Positions 1-7,488 of a stretch of DNA of 9,535 nucleotides are shown here, in pieces. Numbering within the stretch: position 1 is the stretch's first letter; each line of letters begins with the position of its first letter. The DNA lies in NCBI GenBank assembly GCA_035762425.1, contig DASTOW010000373.1:1-9535 (forward strand), given 5' to 3'. Origin of the DNA: AWTP1-13 sp035762425. Its GTDB lineage: Bacteria; Pseudomonadota; Alphaproteobacteria; Rhizobiales; Hyphomicrobiaceae. The notes beneath the pieces are model-generated. The model was not told where the DNA came from. It ran no database searches and worked only from the letters and a program-made list of their open reading frames with translations. A program made the translations under genes and the position numbers.

Positions 1-550
1 GCGCCATTCATCACTGCCATCGTGGCGTCAATCTACAAACATGCCTTGCTGCCGGCGAGTAGCGACACATCCAGGCCGCGCATCCCGGAGGCGGTAACGC
101 TGGCGCACTTGTCGACCAAGAAAAGCGTTCGCGACGACACAATTGGTTTGGGTCTCGTGACGGCACCTTCCAATTGTGCGCCGGATGGGGAACACAAGAC
201 CCCGCCTGACCTGCCGACAGCAACCCTGAAGCGATGGGAGACTCGCGTCGACTTTGCCTCCTCCCGAGGGGCGAATTGACGATCGCGCCGCTGTTGACCG
301 CCGTCGGACTGAGGCGCGGAATCAGGGCACCAGTGGCGGGGGCCGGGCGCCCTGATCGATCACCTTGGCGCCGGCCAACCGGTCCTCGCCGATCACACAC
401 ACAACGGTTGGCAAAGCCATTCATTCCCGAGCCGGCGGAATTTGCTTGCATTGACCGTCCCCACGTCATGGGCAGACCGGGAAAGGAGGATCCGCTTTCG
501 ACCAGCGTGGTCTTGGTCCGTGCCGGTCGCACATGCTACAAGCATTTGCG
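1..550. other. Upstream stretch without a supported gene
   Basis: No reading frame here has protein-like composition. The open frames on both strands are rich in Arg, Pro and Ser, lack recognisable motifs and lack ribosome binding sites. The only structure I can point to is the inverted repeat at 138-178. A 32-residue frame on the minus strand (420 down to 322) is mildly protein-like but too short to call. The promoter of the gene starting at 551 should lie in the last part of this stretch, but I could not pick convincing -35/-10 elements. Confidence 0.5.
138..178. repeat. 9-bp perfect inverted repeat with 23-base spacer
   Basis: CACAATTGG at 138-146 is the exact reverse complement of CCAATTGTG at 170-178. 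The arms are AT-richer than their surroundings. The spacer is too long for a strong terminator and no T-run follows. It could be a pair of operator half-sites or a hairpin in a transcript; it lies about 370 bases before the next gene, so a direct regulatory link is unproven. Confidence 0.4.
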
Positions 551-1879
551 ATGGGCACTTGGGGTCCCGGTCCGTTTGACAATGACGCCGCCGCCGATTT
601 CCTCGACGCGCTGCGCGTGTCTCACACACGCTGCATTGCCAAGGCCCTGCGCGAGATCGCCCGAGCCCCGGCCGGCACATACATCGACTTCGACGATGCC
701 GGCGCTGGTTGGTCGGCCTGTGAGATGGTTGCTCTCGCCTTCGGCTATGGCGACACCGCCACACTCGACGACCACATCCTCGATCTGGCCGGCAAGCTGC
801 GCCCAAAGGAGGAGCACAGGTTGCTGGCGTTGGACGTGCTGGCGCGCATCGCTGACCCAGCCACCTGCGAGCTGGCCGGCCTGTGGCATGATGGCAGCGA
901 CGGCGCACAGTTCGACGCGGCCCTGGATCATCTGCGCTCCCGACTGCAAGCCGCGGCCAAAGGCCCGCGGGAGCTGCCCAAGCCGAAGGCAGGCGATGTG
1001 ATTGTTCTGCAGTCCGCCCCCCAATCCGCGCAGTTGGTCGTAGTCCAGGTCGTGGGCCCGGGGGAGGTCGCCATATTTGAGGGCACATACGCAGATGAGA
1101 AGGCCGCGCTTGAGGGCGTGAGGAACCGGCCAGCGCGGCGGGTGCCGACGACCGCCAACAAGCTCCTGCGTCGCGGCCGGAAGCTCGGCAACGTGCCGCT
1201 GCGCAAGGAGCTTCGGGCAAAGAAATACTATGCAAGCGAAAGCGGCGCGCTCGAACACTACTATGTCTCGACAGCAACCGGCGGTGGCTTGCGGAGGGCA
1301 TCATACCAAGAAGCGCGCGACCACGATATGAACCGTCTCCACGATGAGGAGGCGATCCGCGCAGTCGCCCAGGGCACGCGGCCGGTTGAACGCGTTCGCT
1401 CGCTCGAGGAACGCGAAGCCGAATTGCGCGCACGCAATGCCGCGACATGGGTCGGCCGGCGGCAAGTGACGACACCGGGTCCGTTCGGTGACGGCGCCCT
1501 TCTGGAGCGCCTGCTGCAGTGGATCGAGCAGTATGGCATCGACAATGCCGTACAACGGTTCCACGATGAGGCGGTCGGCAAGCAAGGATACGGTCGGCCC
1601 AGGGAGAGCGAGGAGCGTCGCTCCTATGCATTCGCCGGCCTGGTCGCGCTCTGGCGTGGGACGTGGCCGCACAGCGTCTGGCCTGCGCAGTTGAGCAAGC
1701 GCCTGCCTCCGGCTCCCGACGCCAACCTCATGCCCCTGGCACTGAGTGCCGCGCGCATTCTGGCCGCGCGCGTCCTCACTCGCGACGCTGAGCTCAGATT
1801 GATGTGGGATGCGGCGGCCGACCGTGGCGCTGAGCTGCGCAAGTGCGTGGCGTCGCTGCAGGCGGCACTCGCCGAGTGA
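551..1879 (+). CDS. DUF4259 domain protein with C-terminal extension
   Basis: The 442-residue product begins MGTWGPGPFDNDAAADF, the hallmark opening of DUF4259 proteins (a Gly/Trp-rich start followed by FDND and a helical domain). That homology is why I start it at 551 rather than at the in-frame ATG at 533; neither start has a clear Shine-Dalgarno sequence. Residues 1-135 form the DUF4259 region. Residues about 147-270 begin with AGDVIVLQ followed by beta-rich sequence, which resembles the Imm26-type immunity fold, but this is only an inference from pattern. Residues 275-300 are a charged helical linker, and 310-442 form another mostly helical region. No signal peptide or membrane segment is seen, so it is probably cytoplasmic. 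The molecular function of DUF4259 is unknown. It stands alone, with no same-strand neighbour nearby. The domain identity is fairly sure, the Imm26 comparison is not. Confidence 0.85.
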   Translation: MGTWGPGPFDNDAAADFLDALRVSHTRCIAKALREIARAPAGTYIDFDDAGAGWSACEMVALAFGYGDTATLDDHILDLAGKLRPKEEHRLLALDVLARIADPATCELAGLWHDGSDGAQFDAALDHLRSRLQAAAKGPRELPKPKAGDVIVLQSAPQSAQLVVVQVVGPGEVAIFEGTYADEKAALEGVRNRPARRVPTTANKLLRRGRKLGNVPLRKELRAKKYYASESGALEHYYVSTATGGGLRRASYQEARDHDMNRLHDEEAIRAVAQGTRPVERVRSLEEREAELRARNAATWVGRRQVTTPGPFGDGALLERLLQWIEQYGIDNAVQRFHDEAVGKQGYGRPRESEERRSYAFAGLVALWRGTWPHSVWPAQLSKRLPPAPDANLMPLALSAARILAARVLTRDAELRLMWDAAADRGAELRKCVASLQAALAE

Positions 1880-2185
1880 GTACGTGAGGCGCTGGGTCGA
1901 GCAACTCGCAAGTCAAGGGCCCGGCCACCTCTGCCATCCCGCATCAACGCGCGAGTCCAGACGGCCACCGTTGGGTGCGAAATAGACGGGAGTAGATCAG
2001 AACCCCGATCGGCAACTCGGCGCGCTGGTGGTGAACCGCCCGACCCTTCTACTGGTATCGTTTTTTGCAGCGGCGCCGCGCGCAGGTGTGCGTGAATGGC
2101 GGCTTCCGGTCGCAACCAAGCAATGTCTCGGGCAATGCACGAACAGTGTGTGACAAAGCGGCTCGGCGCGCCCGCCAACTGGCGC
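1880..2185. other. Gene-poor stretch after the DUF4259 gene
   Basis: Nothing convincing is seen on either strand. Open frames here are long only because of the high GC content and have no domain signature. There is no obvious rho-independent terminator after the stop codon at 1877-1879. Confidence 0.5.
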
Positions 2186-2512
2186 CTAGAGGACGCCATA
2201 CGCGGCAAAGAACGCCAAACCGGCGAGGATGGTCGCCAGCATGGCCGCGACGAACGGCCATCGCACCTGCGCAACAATGCGCCGTCTTTCCTCTTTCAGC
2301 CAGTCACGCACGAAACTCACCGTCGGCCACAGCTGCACATGACCGAGGTCCTCAAATACGTCCAATCCCCCTTGCCTGTGTCGAGCATACGCAGATCGCA
2401 CCTGGGAGTAGCCCAGACCTGCAAGCGCCTGCCGACACCGCACATCGTCCTGCGCCCTTTTGACGATGGCCGGGAATTCCCCATCGCCGGACTGTGTGGC
2501 CTGTTCCGGCAT
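2186..2512 (-). CDS. Small C-terminally membrane-anchored protein of unknown function
   Basis: The 108-residue product has a hydrophilic, helical N-terminal part (1-85) and one hydrophobic segment at about 86-107 (start WPFVAAMLATILAGLA), ending at GVL. The Arg-rich stretch EERRRIVAQVR just before the segment predicts a cytoplasmic N-terminus with a single C-terminal anchor, like tail-anchored proteins. The start is supported by a near-ideal Shine-Dalgarno AAGGAG (plus-strand positions 2518-2523) five bases before the ATG. The composition (balanced charges, clean membrane segment) is unlike the shadow frames around it. I do not recognise the family. It stands alone in a decayed region, with no partner gene to suggest a role. 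Confidence 0.7.
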   Translation of the reverse strand: MPEQATQSGDGEFPAIVKRAQDDVRCRQALAGLGYSQVRSAYARHRQGGLDVFEDLGHVQLWPTVSFVRDWLKEERRRIVAQVRWPFVAAMLATILAGLAFFAAYGVL

Positions 2513-2848
2513 GATTGCTCCTTGCTTCTGAGGCGCTGCGCATCAATGGGGCTTGGTGGCGTGCGGCCGTCGTCCCCCTTCGACAACGGTCGCCGGCGAT
2601 CCCTATTCCGGTCCACGAAATCAAGTCCACGTGATGCCCTTCGCCGCCAAGCCTGTCCGCAGGCAATGACGCCCCTTTCTCCTGCTCGCCCGACCAATTA
2701 GGCAGCGTCGCCGAAGCGCCCTCAGCCCACTCAAGACTGAGAATTTACTCGGTCTCCACCCTGCTTGCGAACTCGCTTCCAGGTTCCCTACAGACCAGGG
2801 TGCGGAAAGGTACGATTTTCACCCGTTCTTAACGGCTGTTGGGCTTTG
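2513..2848. other. Stretch between the small gene and the EAL remnant
   Basis: Apart from the Shine-Dalgarno site at its left edge, I see no gene. The promoter of the minus-strand small gene should lie here, but no clear -35/-10 pair or GGAAC-type extracytoplasmic sigma site was found. Earlier parts of the broken EAL gene could not be traced with confidence upstream of 2849. Confidence 0.4.
2518..2523 (-). promoter_or_regulatory. Strong Shine-Dalgarno site for the small membrane protein
   Basis: On the minus strand this reads AAGGAG, with a five-base spacer to the ATG at 2512. It is the best ribosome binding site in the window and the main reason for accepting the short gene as real. Confidence 0.75.
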
Positions 2849-3023
2849 TCCGCGGCCATTATCGAAGCCGTTGCCACGCTGGGCGCCAGCATGGGCATGA
2901 CCACGACTACGTGCCGTCGGCATCACAGAAGTCCAGGGCTATTTCATTAGCCGGCCTCAGTCAGCGGCACACGTTGCCACGATGGTTCGTGTGGCGGCCT
3001 GCAACGCTCGTACGGCGGCTTAG
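2849..3023 (+). pseudogene. Remnant of an EAL-domain (c-di-GMP phosphodiesterase) gene
   Basis: Two segments in different frames match consecutive parts of the end of an EAL domain. Frame one (2849-2911) reads SAAIIEAVATLGASMGMTTT, the helix and strand that normally precede the conserved AEGVET motif. Frame two (from 2919) reads GITEVQGYFISRPQSA, the usual xxQGYxxxRP signature near the domain's C-terminus, and ends at a TAG at 3021-3023. In an intact domain about 16 residues (48 bases) separate these segments; here only about 10 bases do, so roughly 38 bases are lost and the frame shifts. The deletion removes the EGVE segment, which carries a catalytic-site glutamate. No start codon or upstream two-thirds of the domain is recognisable. 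The remnant cannot encode an active enzyme. The parent was probably a GGDEF-EAL or EAL signalling protein, typical of Bradyrhizobium-like genomes. Confidence 0.8.
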
Positions 3024-3601
3024 TCAGGCAGGCCTGACTTTGCCCATCGGTCAGCTCCCGCGTTATGGCTCCTGCCCCACCCCCTCGTGCGGGGCGGCAC
3101 TGGTACTGGCCGGTGGCCACCGCCTACAAAACCACGGCGATCATTGGCCAGACGCCACGATTGCCTGCAAGCTCGTGATGAGCGAGGACTTGCACAACCG
3201 TCACCGTCGCTGTCCTCGTGACCTGCGATGTGGAGGACGTCGTGGCCGCGATTGCCGCATATTGCCGACCTAGCCTCCGGCATAATGGCAGCGCGTGCAG
3301 GGTGCGATCCTGGCGCAGCTGGGTGCGAACCCCTTAAAGAGATTGAGGCCAACCTTGGCGTTGCATGCCAGGCCGACCAAACGGGTTTGGGCAAGTGCTG
3401 AACGCCTACGGAGTGCGGATCATTCAAGTCCAGCTGACCGAATTTGCACCCCAGCCCGCGCCGTCGCCATCAATGGGCATGCGGCCATCGGCCAATGCGC
3501 GTTGTGGACCGGCTTTGTGAAACCCATCCCATGCCGTGAGAGTGGGGAGACCTACTCTGCGCCACCGGTCCGCCTGGGTTTGGGATGGTTCGTGCAGTCG
3601 A
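3024..3601. other. Decayed or non-coding stretch before the operon's 3' end
   Basis: No gene can be supported. Short protein-like runs appear in changing frames, such as a Val/Ala-rich run on the plus strand around 3200-3275 and a 51-codon frame at 3365-3520 containing AYGVRIIQVQL. Frequent frame changes suggest old, broken coding sequence. No clear terminator for the minus-strand operon ending at 3602 was found. Confidence 0.4.
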
Positions 3602-4468
3602 CTACGGCCCTTGCCGTCTTGCGAACTCGTCGATGGTGGTCGATGGCTTGCCGAGCATCTGCCAGGTTTCCTGCGCCTTAAACACTTCCGGATAGCTCAA
3701 GACCGCGTCCATTATGCGGGCATTGAAGTCCATCGCTGGCGACATGGTGCCGAGGGCCTTTACCAGCCAGAGAGGTATCTTGAATACGAACCGGCGCGGT
3801 CGCGTGTGCTGCGCGAACCGTCGGCCGGCCTCGTCGTAGGTCAGCGGCACCGGACCCTGAATGACGAACTCGCGGTTGACGGCGTCACCGAGCGCAAACG
3901 ACCTTGCCACCTGCTTGCCGAAATCCGCCGCTGCGATCCAGTAGTTGGGATGGCGCGCGCTGCCGATCAGCGCAAGAAACCTGCCCATGCCGTGCCGCTG
4001 CGGCAGCGTTTCCATGAAGTTCGATGGATAGAAGATCGTAAAGGGAATGCCTGACCCCTTGATCTTGGCGATAGCCTTTCGCCATACCTCGATAACCCAC
4101 CAGCCCTTGGCATCGCCGTCTTGGATGAGCGCGGAGAGATAGGCGATCCTGCGGACGCCGCAGGCGCGTGCCGCGGCCAGAATATTGTCGAGACCTTCGG
4201 CCTCGGCGTGGAAATCATCTTTCCTTTCGCTGGGCGCGATGGAAACACTCACATAAACGGCATCCTGTCCCGCGAGACCGCGCTGCAAGCTGTCAGGATT
4301 TGCAGCATCCGCCTGCACCAGCTTGGTCTGCGCGGGCAGAACCCGCCGGGCACGCTCGATGTTGCGAACCAGCGCCGTCACTTCGAAGCCGGCGTCCACC
4401 AGCTCGGCGACCACCGGGATGCCGAGCATGCCGGTGGCGCCGATCACGGCAATTTTCTGCAGTGCCAT
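3602..4468 (-). CDS. NmrA-like NAD(P)-binding protein (atypical SDR)
   Basis: The 288-residue product begins with a Rossmann fold: beta strand KIAVIG followed by the dinucleotide motif GATGMLG (residues 10-16) and R35 in ALVRN, which suits NADP(H) binding. The middle contains YLSAL (110-114) and the NmrA-typical stretch TIFYPSNFMET (144-154). The canonical YxxxK catalytic pair of classical short-chain dehydrogenases is not in its usual place, which places it among atypical SDRs of the NmrA/NAD(P)H-binding group. Such proteins reduce small quinones or flavonoids, or act as redox sensors. The ATG at 4468 is preceded by AGGGGTG and lies three bases after the stop of the FAD oxidoreductase gene, so it is the last gene of the operon and probably translationally coupled. 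Length is normal for the family. Substrate unknown. Confidence 0.9.
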   Translation of the reverse strand: MALQKIAVIGATGMLGIPVVAELVDAGFEVTALVRNIERARRVLPAQTKLVQADAANPDSLQRGLAGQDAVYVSVSIAPSERKDDFHAEAEGLDNILAAARACGVRRIAYLSALIQDGDAKGWWVIEVWRKAIAKIKGSGIPFTIFYPSNFMETLPQRHGMGRFLALIGSARHPNYWIAAADFGKQVARSFALGDAVNREFVIQGPVPLTYDEAGRRFAQHTRPRRFVFKIPLWLVKALGTMSPAMDFNARIMDAVLSYPEVFKAQETWQMLGKPSTTIDEFARRQGP

Positions 4469-4471
4469 GCA

Positions 4472-5809
4472 TCACCCCTGGGCTTGGCCGCGATCGCACC
4501 ACCAATCGTCGAGCGCCATGGCGGTCGCGACAGATCTTGTCGCCATGGACAGGATGGGCTCCGGTGGCATTGGCAGGATGCGCTGGTTGACGAACCACAA
4601 GTCCGTCAGCTCCGTCTTCCGCCCCAGCACGAGGTCGCGAATGATGCGGCCGTTCATCTGCGTCATGGCCACGCCGTGGCCCGTGCAGCCGATCGAATAA
4701 ACCGCTCCGCCGCCGTCCATGGTGCCGACCTGCGGGGTAAAGTTCGCCGTCACGGAAAAGGCGCCGCCCCAGCGGTGCGCGATCCTAATGCCGCGCAAGG
4801 CCGGAAAGGTGTCGCCGATGAACCGCTCCAGGTGCGCCCACGCCTTGGGCGAGGAGTCGTGGTTCATGCCACCGTTGAATGGCACATGTCCCGGACCGCC
4901 TCCGGCCAGAATGCGCCCGTCGCGGGTGAGCCGGTAGAAATGCATGAAGTTGCGAGCGTCTTCGATCGTCTCACGGCCTTGCCAGCCCAAGCCTTCGAGC
5001 TGCTCTGGTGTGAGCGGATCGGTGACGACGACATAGGTGAAGGCAGGAGTCTGCTTGGAGCGCATGCCCGGCAGAAGGTGCGTGTAGCCGTTGGTGGCGT
5101 ACACGACCTTGTCGGCCGACACACGACCTCCTGCCGTCTGCAGGACGAATCGACCCGATTGGCGCTTTACCGACATCACGCGCGTGTTCTCATAGAGACG
5201 TGCACCCTTTGCTAATGCGAGCCCGCGCAGGCCTTCAACCCACTTCATCGGGTTGAGGCTGCCGCAGCCGGGCTCCCAGCAGGCGCCATGCAATGCGGCG
5301 GCCGAGCGGATGCGTGCTGCGATCCACGCGGGCTCCACCCATTCGAAGCCCTTGATCCCGAGGTTTTGCAAGAACTCCACCTCCTTGCGCACCCGGTTGG
5401 CGTAGGTCGGCGTAGTGGCAACGCGCAAGAAGCCGCTGCGCTCGTAGTCGCAATCGATGCCATTGTCGGCAATCATGCGTTCGAGGGAAGCGACGGCGCC
5501 GACCATATAGTCGTGCGCTTCGCAGATCCGCTTGTTGCCGTGCAGCAGCTTCATCAGGCCCACCGACGAGCCGAACAGGGTCATGACGAAGCCGGCGTTG
5601 CGGCCGCTGGCGCCGTAGCCTGTTGTCTCCGCCTCGAGGATCGCCACATCGAGGCTCGGCTCCGCGCACTTCAGGTGGTAGGCCGTCGCCAGTCCCGTAT
5701 AGCCGCCACCGATCACCGCCACATCGGCTGAGAGGTCTGTCGCAACCGCGGGGCATGCGGCGCGAGGCGGGCGGCTTGCCGACCAGTGGCAGCTGTAGGT
5801 GCCGGTCAT
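4472..5809 (-). CDS. FAD-dependent oxidoreductase, DAO family (PuuB/OrdL type)
   Basis: The 445-residue product has the FAD-binding Rossmann motif VIGGGYTGL (32-40), an acidic residue closing the fold (LEAE, 58-61), and GASGRNAG (66-73), which together mark the DAO family related to gamma-glutamylputrescine oxidase. The C-terminal FAD contact is represented by GCTGHGVAMTQMNG (374-387). The family oxidises the C-N bond of secondary or primary amines, amino acids or N-methylated compounds, producing an imine and usually hydrogen peroxide. I chose the ATG at 5809 because the upstream part of the open frame (to 6112) has no family resemblance and overlaps the desaturase gene; this start gives a 4-bp ATGA overlap with the desaturase stop. 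No signal peptide is present, so it is cytoplasmic or membrane-associated through partners. Specific substrate not deducible. Confidence 0.92.
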   Translation of the reverse strand: MTGTYSCHWSASRPPRAACPAVATDLSADVAVIGGGYTGLATAYHLKCAEPSLDVAILEAETTGYGASGRNAGFVMTLFGSSVGLMKLLHGNKRICEAHDYMVGAVASLERMIADNGIDCDYERSGFLRVATTPTYANRVRKEVEFLQNLGIKGFEWVEPAWIAARIRSAAALHGACWEPGCGSLNPMKWVEGLRGLALAKGARLYENTRVMSVKRQSGRFVLQTAGGRVSADKVVYATNGYTHLLPGMRSKQTPAFTYVVVTDPLTPEQLEGLGWQGRETIEDARNFMHFYRLTRDGRILAGGGPGHVPFNGGMNHDSSPKAWAHLERFIGDTFPALRGIRIAHRWGGAFSVTANFTPQVGTMDGGGAVYSIGCTGHGVAMTQMNGRIIRDLVLGRKTELTDLWFVNQRILPMPPEPILSMATRSVATAMALDDWWCDRGQAQG

Positions 5810-7440
5810 TGGCTCGCCCCGTGCATGCGTGACTGGCGCAGCGATTGCCACAGCGAGCCGGCGAACATGGCCGCCTTGTCGAGTGCGGTCGCTGCCGGAA
5901 CGCGGCTGAGGCCGCAACTGTGGAACGATGTCAGCATCATCCAGGCCATGACGCTGCTGGTGGTTCTGTCGAGGCGCTCTGCCCATCCACTCCGCTCGAC
6001 GTCCCCGATCGGGCGCGTCCGTTGTTGCACCAGCTCTGCCACGGTTGCTGTGTCTGCATCGGCGACCTTGATCTTGGCATAGCGGGCTACGGTCGCGAAA
6101 TCGCGCCGCCACAAGGCACCAACGAAAGCGATCGGAGTGAACGACTGCTTGTCGAGGGTAAGTGCGCGTGGGCCGCCTTCGCTCGCGGCTTCTTTCTCGA
6201 AATCGTCATGATAGCGGCTCCAGTGCCGGGCGGGCTTCAGGTGGTGTTCGACGTGATAGTCATCGCCGAGACTGCCGTGCTCCGGCCCTGCGTAATCGAG
6301 TGTGTTGCCATGCACGGCGTGCACATCGTTGGCATCGATCACGCCATGCTGGAAGAAGGCAACCAGGGTCAGAATGTTGCCGCCGAAGAAGCGGGAGACG
6401 TAGATTAACACGCCCGCGATCGGATTGATGACGGTGACCGCGATCACAAACGCGTACCAGATTGCAAGGCCGCGTTTGAACTCGCGCAACTGGCGGTCCT
6501 TCTTGCGGCGGCGCAAATAGGGGATGACGGTGAACCCCGACACGAGCTCCAGACCCTGCCAGAAGGCATGCCGAGCGAAGTCGAAGAAGCTCTTGCGGTC
6601 GTATGCCATGGTCGACTGCGTGTCATCGGGACCGTTCTCCTCGACATGGTGCACGTAGACATGCTGGATGCGATAGTAGTCGGGCACCCGCGCCGATAGC
6701 AGCGGCAGCACCTTGTCGAAATAGACTTGGCACGCCTTCAGCGTCCGCCGCGTGGCATCCGACGCGTCGGGCTTCGGATTGAAGATGCGGTTGTGGATGT
6801 TGACGTGGTCGGTGATCTCGTAGGGGAACTGGCTGAGCAGCAAGAGCGCGCTGTAGGCCAGCACCACGAAGTAGTTGGTCGTTGATGGCACGATCAGCAA
6901 GACGATCAGCGGCAGTATGACGATCGAGTTGCCTACCCAGATGCGCGCGAAGATCGCATCAATGGAGTTGGGAAGCACACTTTCAAACCACCTGTCGATT
7001 GTCCGACTGGCAATCGTGGCGCGAACACCCTCGAAGGTGTCGGGGATCTGGGTGTAGGCTAGGTAGGTGCGCGCCAGAAAACCGATGCCGAACCAGACGG
7101 CAACCTCGCGTAGCACATCGTGCGGGTTGAGATAGTTGGGAAGGAACGTGTCGATGCTTTGCGTTAGGCAGGCCAGTCCGATGGAAGCGCTGCTCAGCCA
7201 GAACAGGGGGTGCCGCTCCAGCACCGATCTCGGCACAACCAGGGCGGTGATGGCGGCTGGTATCGCACTGAACCAATAGAAGAACCAGCACACGCCGATG
7301 AAGGTCATCGACAGGATGCTCGCAAGCGCGGTGACAAGGCCCCGCAGGCGGTGCGGCGGCTTTTGCGCGCGGCCGACAAGGGCAGAGTAGTCGGAGCGCT
7401 CGACAGCCTGCGCGCCAGGCGCATGACGGGGACTACACAT
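5806..7440 (-). CDS. Membrane fatty-acid desaturase/hydroxylase-like protein
   Basis: The 544-residue product is a polytopic membrane protein with three histidine clusters of the diiron desaturase superfamily: HVNIH (212-216), HVYVHH (260-265) and HVEHH (396-400). Additional histidines at 365, 374 and 377 may also be ligands. Hydrophobic segments lie at about 35-68, 78-95, 112-128, 170-203, 328-350 and 355-368. After the second box, EENGPDDTQST resembles the usual desaturase sequence. Members use a diiron centre, O2 and electrons to desaturate or hydroxylate lipids, carotenoids or alkyl chains. The protein is longer than the usual 300-400 residues, with an N-terminal membrane extension and a roughly 140-residue tail after the third box. 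The start has AGAGAG five bases upstream. It follows the hydrolase gene by 48 bp and overlaps the FAD gene. No fused electron-donor domain is visible. Confidence 0.9.
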   Translation of the reverse strand: MCSPRHAPGAQAVERSDYSALVGRAQKPPHRLRGLVTALASILSMTFIGVCWFFYWFSAIPAAITALVVPRSVLERHPLFWLSSASIGLACLTQSIDTFLPNYLNPHDVLREVAVWFGIGFLARTYLAYTQIPDTFEGVRATIASRTIDRWFESVLPNSIDAIFARIWVGNSIVILPLIVLLIVPSTTNYFVVLAYSALLLLSQFPYEITDHVNIHNRIFNPKPDASDATRRTLKACQVYFDKVLPLLSARVPDYYRIQHVYVHHVEENGPDDTQSTMAYDRKSFFDFARHAFWQGLELVSGFTVIPYLRRRKKDRQLREFKRGLAIWYAFVIAVTVINPIAGVLIYVSRFFGGNILTLVAFFQHGVIDANDVHAVHGNTLDYAGPEHGSLGDDYHVEHHLKPARHWSRYHDDFEKEAASEGGPRALTLDKQSFTPIAFVGALWRRDFATVARYAKIKVADADTATVAELVQQRTRPIGDVERSGWAERLDRTTSSVMAWMMLTSFHSCGLSRVPAATALDKAAMFAGSLWQSLRQSRMHGASQ

Positions 7441-7445
7441 AGCAT

Positions 7446-7451
7446 CTCTCT
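7446..7451 (-). promoter_or_regulatory. Ribosome binding site of the desaturase gene
   Basis: The minus strand reads AGAGAG followed by five bases and the ATG at 7440. It supports this start within the 48-bp gap after the hydrolase gene. Confidence 0.5.
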
Positions 7452-7488
7452 TGCGTTGAGAAACACGGGACTGAGTATTTACGCGGGA

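Noticed and set aside
322..420. 32-residue minus-strand frame with VVCVIGEDRLAGAKV, faintly like the C-terminus of a histidyl-tRNA synthetase
   Set aside because: It is too short, the similarity is vague, and no neighbouring frame continues it.
393..1631. 412-codon open frame on the minus strand opposite the DUF4259 gene
   Set aside because: It is Arg/Pro/Ser-rich with no motif, no ribosome binding site and full overlap with a gene that has a recognised domain; it is a GC-driven antisense shadow.
2096..2701. 201-codon plus-strand open frame
   Set aside because: It is antisense to the small membrane-protein gene, with no motif and no ribosome binding site.
3321..3332. GGGT-GCGA-ACCC hairpin resembling a tRNA T-arm or GNRA tetraloop
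   Set aside because: No acceptor, anticodon or D-arm partners are found nearby, so there is no tRNA; a four-base stem is common by chance.
4121..5215. 364-codon plus-strand open frame opposite the FAD and NmrA genes
   Set aside because: It is antisense to two genes with clear family motifs, and its own sequence shows no domain.
5810..6112. N-terminal extension of the FAD oxidoreductase
   Set aside because: The 101 extra residues are low-complexity Arg-rich sequence overlapping the desaturase gene; the FAD-binding fold begins shortly after the ATG at 5809.
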